DNA of 64,000 bases from Bog-473 sp963701955 (GTDB lineage Bacteria > Actinomycetota > Acidimicrobiia > Acidimicrobiales > RAAP-2). Below are positions 45,954 to 54,910 of the stretch, piece after piece. Below the pieces are notes generated by a model. The model had not been told where the DNA came from. It made no database searches and was given only the letters and a program-made list of their open reading frames with translations. Made by a program: the position numbers and the translations under genes. Location of the stretch: positions 1,426,001 through 1,490,000 of the forward strand of contig OY969694.1 in NCBI GenBank assembly GCA_963701955.1, in the 5' to 3' direction. Position 1 is the stretch's first letter, and each line of letters begins with the position of its first letter.

Positions 45954-47039
45954 TCAAGTGTTGAAGCGGAACTCGACCACGTCGCCGTCGCGGATCACGT
46001 AGTCCTTGCCCTCCATGCGGGCCTTTCCGGCACTGCGCGCCGCGGCCACCGAACCGACCTCCATCAGGTCGTCGAAGCTGATGACCTCGGCCTTGATGAA
46101 GCCCCTCTCGAAGTCCGTGTGGATCACTCCGGCCGCCCGCGGCGCCGTGTCGCCGGCGTGGATCGTCCAGGCACGGGCCTCCTTGGGCCCGGCGGTCAGA
46201 AAGGTCTGGAGCCCGAGCGTGGCGAACCCGACGTGCACCAGCTGCTCGAGCCCCGACTCCTCCTGGCCGTAGCTGCGCAGGAGCTCGGCGGCGTCCTCGG
46301 GGTCGAGCCCGGCCACCTCGGCCTCGATCTGCGCGCACAGCACGACCGCGGGCGCCGGCTCGACCACGGCGGCCAATGGGGCGGCCGATGCCGCGTCACC
46401 CAGCACGCCCTCGTCGACGTTGAAGACGTAGATGAACGGCTTGGCCGTCAAGAGATGCAGGTCGCGCAGCAACCCGGCGTCCACCTCGCCGGCCGCCGCG
46501 GCCGCCGAGACCGTGCGTCCCTCCCCGAGGATCTGCCCCGCCGCCTCGACTGCCTCGACCACCGGCTTGAGCGACGCGTCGCCCTTGGCCTCCCTGGCCA
46601 GCCTCGGCAGCCGCTGCTCCACCGTCTGGAGGTCGGCCAGGACGAGCTCCGTGTGCACCGTCTCGATGTCGCCCGCCGGGTCCACCCGGGCGTCGACGTG
46701 GATCACGTCCTCGTCATGGAAGGCTCGCACGACCTGGCAGATGGCGTCGGTCTCGCGGATGGCCGCCAGGAACTGGTTGCCCAGACCCTCGCCCTGCGAG
46801 GCCCCGCGCACCAGGCCCGCGATGTCCACGAAGGTGACCGTCGCCGGGACGACCGGCGCGCCGCCGTAGAGCTCGGCCAGCCTGGCCAGCCGCGCATCGG
46901 GTACCGCCACGACGCCGACGTTCGGCTCAATGGTGGCGAAGGGGTAGTTGGCCGCCAGGACCTCGTTGTGGGTCAGCGCGTTGAAGAGCGTTGACTTGCC
47001 CACGTTGGGCAGTCCCACGATTCCGATTGAGAGGCTCAC
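45954..47039 (-). CDS. ychF: Redox-regulated ATPase YchF (Obg-like)
   Basis: 361 residues. LSIGIVGLPNVGKSTLFNAL carries the G1/P-loop, ANYPFATIEPNVGVV the switch region, VDIAGLVRGASQGEGLGNQF G3, and the C-terminal TGS domain (FLTAGPKEARAWTIHAGDTA) with VVEFRFNT at the end. The G4 motif is altered as usual for YchF, which hydrolyses ATP rather than GTP. It binds ribosomes and influences oxidative stress response. The GTG at 47039 follows the kinase stop by one base, so the two are probably cotranscribed. Confidence 0.95.
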   Translation of the reverse strand: MSLSIGIVGLPNVGKSTLFNALTHNEVLAANYPFATIEPNVGVVAVPDARLARLAELYGGAPVVPATVTFVDIAGLVRGASQGEGLGNQFLAAIRETDAICQVVRAFHDEDVIHVDARVDPAGDIETVHTELVLADLQTVEQRLPRLAREAKGDASLKPVVEAVEAAGQILGEGRTVSAAAAAGEVDAGLLRDLHLLTAKPFIYVFNVDEGVLGDAASAAPLAAVVEPAPAVVLCAQIEAEVAGLDPEDAAELLRSYGQEESGLEQLVHVGFATLGLQTFLTAGPKEARAWTIHAGDTAPRAAGVIHTDFERGFIKAEVISFDDLMEVGSVAAARSAGKARMEGKDYVIRDGDVVEFRFNT

Positions 47040-47040
47040 C

Positions 47041-48097
47041 TCATGTCGCCAGGAGGCCCGCCTCGGCCGCCAGTCCCCGCAGGTCCGCTTCGGGACGTGC
47101 CCCCGTGTGGGAGATCACCTCGGCGGCGCACAGCCCACCCAGGCGGGTGCTCTCCTCGGGGTCCATGCCGTGGGTCAGCCCGAAGAGGAAGCCAGAGGCG
47201 AAGAGATCGCCCGCGCCCGTCGTGTCGATCACCCTCGGCGCCGCGGCGGCCGGCACGTCCTTGGGGCCATGCGGTGTGAGCACGGTGGCGCCGCGGGGTC
47301 CCCGGGTCACGACCACCAGCAGTCCCGTCTCTTCGGCGGCGGCCACCGCGGCCCGGTGGGAGGAGGCACCGAAGAGCATGGTGACCTCCTCCTCGTTCCC
47401 GAGGAGGATGTCGACGTCATCGACGAGGAGGTCGAGGAACTCGCGCTCGGTGTCGCGAGACGCAGAAGGGGTCCGAGAGCGACAGGGCGACCGACCCGTC
47501 GGCACCATGAGCCGTCGCCGCCGCATGGCGCATCGCCTCCTTGGCCGCCGGGACGTCCCACAGATAGCCCTCGAGCAGCACGATGGAGGCCCGGGCGACG
47601 AATTCCGTCGGGACGCCTTCGGGCGACAGCGTCGATGCCGCCCCGAGGTACGTCCCCATGGTCCGATCCGCGTCCTCCGTGATCAGGACCACACAGCGAC
47701 CCGTGCCCAGGCCGTCGCCGGCGGCGGACTCGCTGTAGTGCGGTTCGAATTCCACCCCGGCCGCACGCAGGTTCTCCGTATAGGTGCGCCCGATTTCGTC
47801 GTCGGCCAAGGCGCCCACGTATCCCGCCGTCCCACCGAGCACGGAGATCCCCGCGGTCGTGTTGGCCACGGAGCCGCCCGACACGTAGCGGGGTGCTCCC
47901 ATGAACTCGCGCACCGCGTTGGCCGTCACCAGATCGATCAGGGTCATGGAGCCCTTCTCCAAACCGACCTGGGCCAGTTGCTCGTCCGTCGCCATCTCGA
48001 TCACGTCGAGGAGCGGCGACCCGATGCCCACCACGTCCAGATCGGGTGAGACGGCACGGGCCGCGTCGAGGTGGTGCGAGGACTCGGGAGGAGGCAC
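47041..48097 (-). CDS. PfkB-family sugar/adenosine kinase (frameshifted)
   Basis: VSPDLDVVGIGSPLLDVIEM begins the ribokinase fold and GGSVANTTAGISVLGGTAGY is the substrate-binding loop with the GG hinge of adenosine kinase-type members. SLSDPFCV precedes a break near 47460; the second frame has LVDDVDILLGNEEEVTMLFG (signature for sugar kinases), LVVVTRGPRGATVLTPHG and IDTTGAGDLFASGFLFGLTH with the catalytic Asp in D-T-T-G-A-G-D. It stops at 47041. Similar proteins phosphorylate adenosine or ribose. The GTG at 48097 is preceded by a TAGCGT hexamer inside a palindrome shared with the divergent aminopeptidase gene. Confidence 0.88.
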
Positions 48098-48105
48098 GGG
48101 GCGAG

Positions 48106-48133
48106 ACGCTACCCGCGGTCCCGCGGGTAGCCT
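48106..48133. promoter_or_regulatory. Palindromic divergent promoter between the PfkB kinase and aminopeptidase genes
   Basis: A perfect 11-base inverted repeat (GCTACCCGCGG, TC, CCGCGGGTAGC; 48108-48131) sits in a 43-base gap. The outer end of each arm forms part of a TANNNT hexamer: TAGCGT on the minus strand (48111 to 48106) ending 8 bases before the kinase start and TAGCCT on the plus strand (48128-48133) ending 7 bases before the aminopeptidase start. The symmetry suggests a regulator site that controls both genes. Confidence 0.55.
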
Positions 48134-48140
48134 TCACCGG

Positions 48141-50750
48141 ATGCCAGCTGTGCCCACGCCTGACGTCGCGCCCGGCTCGGAGGCCTACCGCCTTCCCCGG
48201 ACCGTCGAACCGGAGACCTACCGGATCGAGATCGAACCCGACGTGGGCTCCGCCACCTTCTCGGGAACGGTCTCCATCGACGTCATGGTGCACGAGCCCG
48301 CCTGCGAGATCGTGCTCAACGCAGCGGAACTCGCGGTCTCCGACGTCGAGATGCGAGCGGCCGACGCCACGACGACCTCGTGCGCGGTGCGCTTCGACGA
48401 CGAGCTCGAGCAGGTTCACTTCGAGCCCGAGTCGGAGCTCGCCGCGGGCGCGTACACGCTGACGTGCCGCTTCACCGGGACGCTCAACGACAAGCTCCGC
48501 GGGTTCTACCGGTCGACGTACACCGGGCTCGACGGCGAGACACAGACGATTGCCACGACGCAGTTCGAGTCGGTCGATGCACGGCGCTGCTTCCCGTGCT
48601 TCGACGAACCGGACCGCAAGGCCGTCTTCGAGATCACGCTCATCGTCGACCCCGACGTCGACGCCATCTCCAACTCGCCCGCGGTGAGCACCGTGCACGA
48701 GGGCGCCAAACTCCGGATCGAGTTCGCCCCGACCATGAAGATGTCGACCTACCTGGTCGCCTTCGTGATCGGCAAGCTCGAGACGACCGAGACGGTCGAC
48801 GTCGACGGCGTGCCGCTCCGCGTGGTCTGCACGCCCGGGAAACGGCACCTGGGTCAATTCGCCCTCGAGGTGGGTGCCTTCGCGCTGCGGTTCTTCACCG
48901 ACTACTTCGACATCGCCTACCCGGGCGACAAGGTCGACCTGGTCGCCATTCCCGACTTCGCGGCCGGCGCCATGGAGAACCTGGGGTGCATCACGTTCCG
49001 CGACACCGCCCTGCTGGTCGACCAGGACGAGGCGGCGCGCACCGAGCTCGAGCGTGTGGCCGACGTCATCGCCCATGAGTTGGCCCACATGTGGTTCGGT
49101 GATCTGGTCACCATGGGCTGGTGGGAGGGCATCTGGCTCAACGAGGCTTTCGCCACGTTCATGGAGACGCTGTGCGTGGACGCCTTCCGGCCGTCGTGGG
49201 ACCGTTGGGTCGGTTTCGCCCCCTCGCGCGAAGCCGCTCTCGCCGTCGACGCGGTCCACTGTACGCGGCCGATCGAATACCCCGTCGGACCGGCTCGCGA
49301 GGCCGAAGGCATGTTCGATCTCCTCACCTACGAGAAGGGGTGCGGTGTGCTGCGCATGCTCGAGCAGCACATAGGGCCCGAGGTGTTCCGTGACGGCGTC
49401 CGGTCGTATCTCAAGACGCACGCGTACGGCAACACCGTCACCACCGACCTGTGGGACGCGCTCGAGGAGTCAAGCGGCGCACCGGTGCGTGACGTCATGA
49501 ACACCTTCATCCTGCAAGGTGGCCATCCGCTCGTCTCACTACGCGGCGACACCGTCACCCAACAGCCCTTCGCCCTCGGCCCGGTGCCACCGGGGACCAC
49601 GTCGTCCATCGGATCCGAATGGAGGGTGCCGTTGGCGGTGCGTGCCCTGACCGTCCCCGACGCGCCGGGCGCGCCGACGCGTCACCTCGTGCTCGGCGGA
49701 GCTCCCGAGTCGTTGACCGAGGTCGCGGACGGGCTGGTGGTGGTCAACGCCGGCGGCTGGGGCATGTTCCGGACGGGATACGAGGACGCCCACCGCCTGG
49801 CGCTGGCCGAGCAGCTCGGCGGGTTGACCCTCATGGAGCGGGCAAACCTCCTGGCCGACACCTGGGCGACCACGTTGGCCGGCCACACCCCACTCCGCGA
49901 ATTCCTGGTCCTGGCTTCCCGGCTGGGTCTCGAGCCGGACCCCGCCCCCTGGGCGCCCGTGGGCACGGCGCTCGGGCTGGTCAACCGCTTCACGCCGCCA
50001 GAGCAGCGAGACGCGCTCCATCGGGCCGTGGCTGCGCTGGTCGGCCCCACGTACGCGCGCCTCGGGTTCGATGCCCAGGCAGCGGAGCGGGACCGCACGC
50101 CGACGCTGCGATCTCTGGCGATCAACCTCATGGGCACGGTGGGCGCCGACGCCACCGTCCGAGCCGAGGCCGCCCGGCGATTCGACAACTCCCCGCTCGG
50201 AGGCGGCTCGGAAGATCCCATCCCGGTGGATGTTGAGGTGGCCGTCCTGGCCGTGCTGGCCCAGCTCGTTCGCCCGGGCGACTACGACACGCTGCTGGAC
50301 CGCTACCGAGCGGCGTCGACTCCCCAGGCCGAGATGCGCTCGCTCAACGCGTTGACCGCGTTCGCCGACGTCGACCTGTGCCTCCGCACCTTCGACCTCG
50401 CCATGACCGAGGTCCGGAGCCAGAACGGGTTCATGGTCATCAGCTCCCTGTTGGCCAATCCGGTCGGAAGCCAGGCGGTGTGGACCCGCATCACCGAGAC
50501 CTGGGATGCGGTGGCCGAGCGCCTTCCCAAGAACGCCGTACCACGCATCCTCGAATCCCTTCCCGCCCTGTGCGCCGATGCGGACTTCGCAGAGGGCGCC
50601 GTGGCCTTCCTGAAGGACCATCGGGTGACGTCGGGGCAGCGCCGCGTCGACCAGTCGATCGAACGGCTCATGGTCAACGTTGCCTTCGCCGAGCGCGAGC
50701 GGGCACTTCTGGGTGACTCGCTTGGGGCCGTGACCACCCCGTCCCCCTGA
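48141..50750 (+). CDS. M1 family aminopeptidase (PepN-like)
   Basis: 869 residues. GAMENLGCITFRDTALLVDQ is the exopeptidase GAMEN motif, VIAHELAHMWFGDLVTMGWW provides HExxH with the catalytic Glu, and GIWLNEAFATFMETLC gives the third zinc ligand Glu. The N-terminal beta domain starts RLPRTVEPETYRIEIEPDVG and the C-terminal ERAP-like helical domain ends near 50740. It cleaves N-terminal residues from peptides; no signal peptide, so intracellular. The ATG at 48141 is leaderless (see 48106-48133). The methyltransferase gene follows with an overlap. Confidence 0.95.
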   Translation: MPAVPTPDVAPGSEAYRLPRTVEPETYRIEIEPDVGSATFSGTVSIDVMVHEPACEIVLNAAELAVSDVEMRAADATTTSCAVRFDDELEQVHFEPESELAAGAYTLTCRFTGTLNDKLRGFYRSTYTGLDGETQTIATTQFESVDARRCFPCFDEPDRKAVFEITLIVDPDVDAISNSPAVSTVHEGAKLRIEFAPTMKMSTYLVAFVIGKLETTETVDVDGVPLRVVCTPGKRHLGQFALEVGAFALRFFTDYFDIAYPGDKVDLVAIPDFAAGAMENLGCITFRDTALLVDQDEAARTELERVADVIAHELAHMWFGDLVTMGWWEGIWLNEAFATFMETLCVDAFRPSWDRWVGFAPSREAALAVDAVHCTRPIEYPVGPAREAEGMFDLLTYEKGCGVLRMLEQHIGPEVFRDGVRSYLKTHAYGNTVTTDLWDALEESSGAPVRDVMNTFILQGGHPLVSLRGDTVTQQPFALGPVPPGTTSSIGSEWRVPLAVRALTVPDAPGAPTRHLVLGGAPESLTEVADGLVVVNAGGWGMFRTGYEDAHRLALAEQLGGLTLMERANLLADTWATTLAGHTPLREFLVLASRLGLEPDPAPWAPVGTALGLVNRFTPPEQRDALHRAVAALVGPTYARLGFDAQAAERDRTPTLRSLAINLMGTVGADATVRAEAARRFDNSPLGGGSEDPIPVDVEVAVLAVLAQLVRPGDYDTLLDRYRAASTPQAEMRSLNALTAFADVDLCLRTFDLAMTEVRSQNGFMVISSLLANPVGSQAVWTRITETWDAVAERLPKNAVPRILESLPALCADADFAEGAVAFLKDHRVTSGQRRVDQSIERLMVNVAFAERERALLGDSLGAVTTPSP

Positions 50751-51512
50751 TGGTCCCGGCGCGTCCCGCCGGGGACCCGCGCGCCACGCCCCGTGTCCGA
50801 GCGCTGCTGGCCCAAGCCCGCGGGACGTGTGGCTTCATGCCCGATGACGAGGGCGAGGCGCTGTTCCTCGCGGCCCTCCGGGCCGGATCGGAGTGCGGCG
50901 TCGGGCCCCTCGCCCGTCACGTTCGTAGAGATCGGAGCCTGGTGCGGCAAGTCCACGGTGTACCTCGGCGCGGCCGCCGAGACCGCGGGTGCCCTCCTGG
51001 TGTCCGTCGACCATCACCGCGGGTCGGAGGAGAACCAGGTCGGGTGGGAGCACCACGAGCCCGATCTCGTCGACACCCAGAGCGGTCGCATCGACACCCT
51101 TGGACAATGGCGCCGCACGATCGAACGCGCCGCGCTCGAGACGTCCGTCATGGGCGTGGTCGGCGATTCACCGACCCTGGCGGCACGTTGGCACCATCCT
51201 CTGGCCTTCTGCTTCCTCGACGGCGGGCACGGTGAAGCCCCGGCATGGTCCGACTTCCGGGGCTGGGCGCCGCACGTCGCCATGGGCGGGCTCCTGGCCA
51301 TCCACGACGTGTTCCCCGATCCCGCCGACGGCGGCCGCCCACCCTACGAGGTCTACCTGGACGCGCTTCGCTCAGGAGAGTTCACCGACGACGACGCCTG
51401 CGGGAGTCTCCGCGTGCTGCGCCGCATCCGTCCACCCAAACCGAGTGGACGAGAGGAGCCCGTTCGCTCGTCGCCGGGTGGTTCGGAGAGGCGGAGGGTC
51501 GTCGAGGGGTGA
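50750..51512 (+). CDS. Class I SAM-dependent methyltransferase (frameshifted)
   Basis: The ATG at 50750 overlaps the aminopeptidase stop (TGATG). The first frame (ALLAQARGTCGFMPDDEGEA) gives way near 50910 to the frame with VTFVEIGAWCGKSTVYLGAA, the Rossmann GxGxGK-like SAM loop, then LLVSVDHHRGSEENQVGWEH, VVGDSPTLAARWHHPLAFCF LDGGHGEAPAW and MGGLLAIHDVFPD. The pattern E-I-G-x-W-x-G-K-S-T and D-G-x-H is that of the Methyltransf_24 group seen in polysaccharide or glycan pathways. A one-base break explains the two frames. It converges with the toroid gene at 51519 and may belong with that operon functionally. Confidence 0.8.
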
Positions 51513-51518
51513 GGCGAC

Positions 51519-52640
51519 CTAACGGCCGGACAGCTCGGATGAGGTGCAACCGTCGGTCGCATCACCGCAATGGGGCTCGGCCAGGTCCAGCCGCGCCGGG
51601 AGGCAGTCCCCACGGAACAGCCCGGCAGCCGGCGTGGTGTTCGACAGCGCATCAGCCGCCAGAATCATGGCCGCGAACGTGTAGGTCGTCTTCTCGCCGC
51701 TGGGAAAGGTCTCGCCGTCGGGATAGACGACCCCGGTCCAATACGAGCCGTCGGGCAAGCGCAGGCTCTGGCCCGCCGCGAAGAGCTCGGCGGCCTCCGT
51801 GCCCATCCCCAGTGCGTCGAGTGTCAGCACGCACTCGGCCGTCTCCGCCGCGGTGACCCAGTCACCGCTCGAGACGCAACGGACTCCACGCCCTTCGAGC
51901 ACGAAGGTCGACCAACCTTCCTCCATCCGTTTCCGACCGACTTCATCATCGACCGCTCCCGACAGCATCGGGTAGTACCAGTCCATGGCGAACTCCACCT
52001 TGGGTGCGAACGCCCCTGGGTGGTGGGCCACGGCGTGGCCGAGCCGCCCGGCGGCAAGCTCCCATTCGGGGCGGTCCTTGGCCAGGCACTCCGCCACGGC
52101 GACCGCGCAGCGCATGGAGTGATAGATCGACGAGCACCCGGTAAGGAGCGCGTACGTCTCGGCCCGACCCGCCGAGTCGAGTGACCACAGCACCGATCCG
52201 TCGGGCTGCTGCCAGCGCAGGATGAAGTCGATTCCCTTCTCGAGGGTCGGCCACAGCTCGCCGAGGAACTCGACGTCTCCGGTGATGAGGTAGTGATGCC
52301 ATGCTCCCGTCGCCAGGTAGGCGCACACGTTGGTGTCGAGCCGTGGGTCCTTGATTCCTTCGCCCTGGTAGTAGTTGAACCAGCTCCCGTCGGGGAGCTG
52401 GCGTCGCGCCAACCAGCGGTAGGCCGCCATGGCGTGATCGACCAGCCCGCACACCGACAGTGCCATGGCGGACTCAACGTGGTTCCACGGGTCGCAGTGC
52501 CCGCCGTCGAACCACGGGATCATCCCGTCGGGCCGCTGCACTGCGGTGATGGCCCGTGCCGTGGCCAGGACGTCCGATGCGGACACGATGCCGGGCACCT
52601 CGGGGGCGACCGGCGAGGGGCGGACCTCCTCGGTGGTCAT
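51519..52640 (-). CDS. Alpha/alpha-toroid protein ('prenyltransferase'-like, QW-type repeats)
   Basis: 373 residues with four repeats that look like QW motifs: QRPDGMIPW near residue 35, RRQLPDGSWFNYY near 84, QQPDGSVLWSLD near 144 and LRLPDGSYWTGVV near 294. DPWNHVESAMALSVCGL and LDTNVCAYLATGAWHHYLIT GD are helical hairpins. The fold is that of squalene-cyclase/protein-prenyltransferase or six-hairpin glycosidase barrels, but no DxDD protonation motif is seen. Homologs are usually annotated 'prenyltransferase' in actinobacteria without proof. It is encoded after a methyltransferase (overlap ATGA) and a GT4 gene. The substrate might be a glycolipid. Confidence 0.7.
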   Translation of the reverse strand: MTTEEVRPSPVAPEVPGIVSASDVLATARAITAVQRPDGMIPWFDGGHCDPWNHVESAMALSVCGLVDHAMAAYRWLARRQLPDGSWFNYYQGEGIKDPRLDTNVCAYLATGAWHHYLITGDVEFLGELWPTLEKGIDFILRWQQPDGSVLWSLDSAGRAETYALLTGCSSIYHSMRCAVAVAECLAKDRPEWELAAGRLGHAVAHHPGAFAPKVEFAMDWYYPMLSGAVDDEVGRKRMEEGWSTFVLEGRGVRCVSSGDWVTAAETAECVLTLDALGMGTEAAELFAAGQSLRLPDGSYWTGVVYPDGETFPSGEKTTYTFAAMILAADALSNTTPAAGLFRGDCLPARLDLAEPHCGDATDGCTSSELSGR

Positions 52641-53452
52641 GCGGCCTCACCGTGCGTCGGGGTGGTCGGCCCGGACCGTCGTGTCGCCGCCGACGGCCCG
52701 GCCGACTTGCTCGCACCCCCCCGAAGCCCGCTCATGTTCGACGCGGGCTTGGTCAGGTAGAGCACCAGGCTCTTGCCGACGAAGGGGTTGAGCACGTGAT
52801 CGGCCAACCGGGTCACCAGCGGAGCACTGACGATGTCCCACACGAGGACCCGGTGGTAGGCCCTGACCGCCGGGTGGGTGTCGTTGGACGGCCCCACCAG
52901 ACACCGGAGCCACCAGTACGGAGCGTGGAGCCCGTGGGCGTGGTGATGGCCGGTCGGCTCGAGCCCGGCGTCACGCAGCCGCCGGGCCAGGGTGGAACGT
53001 CGGTAGATGCGGACGTGGCCCCCCGGTGTGTCGTGGTACTCGTCCGAGAGGGCCCAGTTGACCGTTTCGGGAAGGCAGCGCGGCACCGTCACCGCCATGG
53101 TGCCGCCCGGCCGCAGAACGCGCGCCAGCTCGCGCATGGCGGCGCAGTCGTCCGGGATGTGCTCGAGCACCTCGGAGGCGATGACGCGGTCGAAGGCGCC
53201 GTCGGCGAACGGCAACGCCAGGGCGTTGCCCCGGACGGCCAGCGCGGGGTGTCCCGGGTCGAGTTCTCCGGCGTCGACCATCGCTCCGAGGGTGGCGCGC
53301 ACCTGAGCCACCTCGTCCGCACCGGCATCGAGCGCCACGACCGACGCCCCGCGGCGGGCCGCTTCGAAGGCGTGGCGGCCGAACCCGCAGCCGAGGTCCA
53401 GCAACCGGTCGCCCGGCTCGACCCCGAGTCGCGCGTAGTCGACCGTCAGCAA
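52637..53452 (-). CDS. Class I SAM-dependent methyltransferase (UbiE/Methyltransf_11 type)
   Basis: 271 residues. DRLLDLGCGFGRHAFEAARR is motif I, VVALDAGADEVAQVRATLG the Asp after beta-2, GNALALPFADGAFDRVIASE motif II and EVLEHIPDDCAAMRELARVL RPGG the typical C-terminal block. HVRIYRRSTLARRLRDAGLE follows. It starts at a TTG (53452) whose TGA overlap with the GT4 stop (TTGCTGA) supports it. In this operon (GT4, methyltransferase, toroid) it could methylate a glycan or lipid-linked intermediate. Confidence 0.85.
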   Translation of the reverse strand: MLTVDYARLGVEPGDRLLDLGCGFGRHAFEAARRGASVVALDAGADEVAQVRATLGAMVDAGELDPGHPALAVRGNALALPFADGAFDRVIASEVLEHIPDDCAAMRELARVLRPGGTMAVTVPRCLPETVNWALSDEYHDTPGGHVRIYRRSTLARRLRDAGLEPTGHHHAHGLHAPYWWLRCLVGPSNDTHPAVRAYHRVLVWDIVSAPLVTRLADHVLNPFVGKSLVLYLTKPASNMSGLRGGASKSAGPSAATRRSGPTTPTHGEAA

Positions 53453-54819
53453 GGCACCACCCCGTCCGTCGCCGGGCCCGCGACGGCCCCCGGGAGGCGG
53501 CGTCCCGCCAACAGCGCGTCGTAGCAGGCGGCAGTGCCGGCTGCCGTCACCTGCCAGGTGAATCGCTCCACCACGCGGCGGCGGCCGGCCGCTCCGAGCC
53601 GCGCCCGCAGTGAGGGGTCGTCGAGAAGGCGCCCGATGGCCGAGGCCAGTGCACCCGGATCGTCCGGCGCCACGAGCAGGCCCGTGTCCTCGTGCCGGCC
53701 CACCACCTCGGGGAGGGCCCCGCCCGTCGTGGCGACAACGGGGACACCACACGACATCGCCTCGATGGCCGGCAACGAGAACCCCTCGTAGAGCGACGGC
53801 ACCACGGCGACCTCGGCCTGACCGTAGAGCCGGGCCAATTCGTCGTCGCTGATCCCGCTCACACAGTTCACCGAATCGCTCAGACCGAGCCGGGCGATGG
53901 CCCGGTCGACCCGGCCCCCCTTCGTGGGGCGGCCGATCACGGTGAGCTCGACGTCGCGCTCGGTCCGCAGCTTGGCGACCGCCTCGAGCAGCGGCACGAG
54001 GCCCTTCATCGGCACGTCGCTGCTCGAGGTGACCATGATGCGTCCGCGCACCGGACGGAGATCGGGGAACGGTCGGAAGACGGTGTGATCCACCCCGACG
54101 GGGACAACGGTCATGCGGTCGGTGTCCACGCCCATCTGCTCTGCGATGTCGTGACGCGAGTTCTCCGAAACGGTCACGACGGCCGGGAGAGCCCGTGCGA
54201 CTCGGACCTGCATGCGGAGGAACCCGAACCAGCGGCGGGTGGTGACGCGTTGCCAGGGTCCACCGGCATGCGACAGGGCCAGCTGGCGGTCCACCGTGAT
54301 GGGGTGGTGCAACGTCGTGAGCAGCGGCCACCCGTCGGCGACTATTCCCAGCATGCCCGTTCCGAGGCACTGGTTGTCGTGCACCACGTCGAAGTCGCCG
54401 CCCCGGGCGGCCAGGAGCCGGCGGACGCGGCGAGAGAAGGCCAGTGGCTCGCCGAAGCCGGCCGTGCACATGATGCCGAACTCCAGCCAGTCCTCGAGGG
54501 TCCGCATCTCGCGCGGATGCGGGACCCGGAACGGATCGGGCTGCCGGTACAGGTCGAGTCCGGGGACCGGTGTGAAGCCCACCCCGTCGTCGAGCTCGGG
54601 CCAGGGGGGACCCGAGAAGACCTCGACCGAATGGCCGAGCCGTACCAGCTCGCGGGTGAGGTGGCGGGTGTACACACCCTGGCCGCCGCAGCGCGGATTC
54701 CCCCGATAGACGAGGAACGCCACGCGAAGTCCCCCCGCTCGGGAGTGCGCGGCCGGCACCCGGGCCGGAAGCTCCAGCTGGAGCGAGCGCTCCCACGACT
54801 CCTGCGTCTCGGTCCACAC
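53446..54819 (-). CDS. GT4 family glycosyltransferase
   Basis: About 457 residues of the GT-B fold. LRVAFLVYRGNPRCGGQGVY TRHLTRELVRLGHSVEVFSG is the N-domain signature with the Gly-Gly nucleotide/acceptor loop; DVVHDNQCLGTGML, VTVSENSRHDIAEQMGVD and VVPVGVDHTVFRP follow. The C-domain has VPMKGLVPLLEAVAKL, LYGQAEVAVVPSLYEGFSLP AIEAMSCGVPVVAT with the E-x7-E catalytic motif, and GLLVAPDDPGALASAIG. The start is uncertain: GTG at 54819 fits codon use, later GTGs also exist. It likely builds a glycolipid or phenolic-type glycoside together with the two following genes. Confidence 0.9.
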   Translation of the reverse strand: MWTETQESWERSLQLELPARVPAAHSRAGGLRVAFLVYRGNPRCGGQGVYTRHLTRELVRLGHSVEVFSGPPWPELDDGVGFTPVPGLDLYRQPDPFRVPHPREMRTLEDWLEFGIMCTAGFGEPLAFSRRVRRLLAARGGDFDVVHDNQCLGTGMLGIVADGWPLLTTLHHPITVDRQLALSHAGGPWQRVTTRRWFGFLRMQVRVARALPAVVTVSENSRHDIAEQMGVDTDRMTVVPVGVDHTVFRPFPDLRPVRGRIMVTSSSDVPMKGLVPLLEAVAKLRTERDVELTVIGRPTKGGRVDRAIARLGLSDSVNCVSGISDDELARLYGQAEVAVVPSLYEGFSLPAIEAMSCGVPVVATTGGALPEVVGRHEDTGLLVAPDDPGALASAIGRLLDDPSLRARLGAAGRRRVVERFTWQVTAAGTAACYDALLAGRRLPGAVAGPATDGVVPC

Positions 54820-54910
54820 CTGGTGGGGGGACCTAGGCACGCGACGTCCCGACAGTGCCCACCATGCCTCCACAGCCTCTCCGAACCCCCCGGTCCGGCG
54901 CAAGCGACGC

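Noticed and set aside
47307..49421. Long open frame on the minus strand opposite the aminopeptidase
   Set aside because: It lies antisense to the GAMEN and HExxH coding sequence and also covers out-of-frame kinase; no motifs.
52637..54817. Reading the methyltransferase frame upstream through the GT4 gene as one large protein
   Set aside because: Only the part after 53452 resembles a protein family; the rest is a shadow of the GT4 gene.
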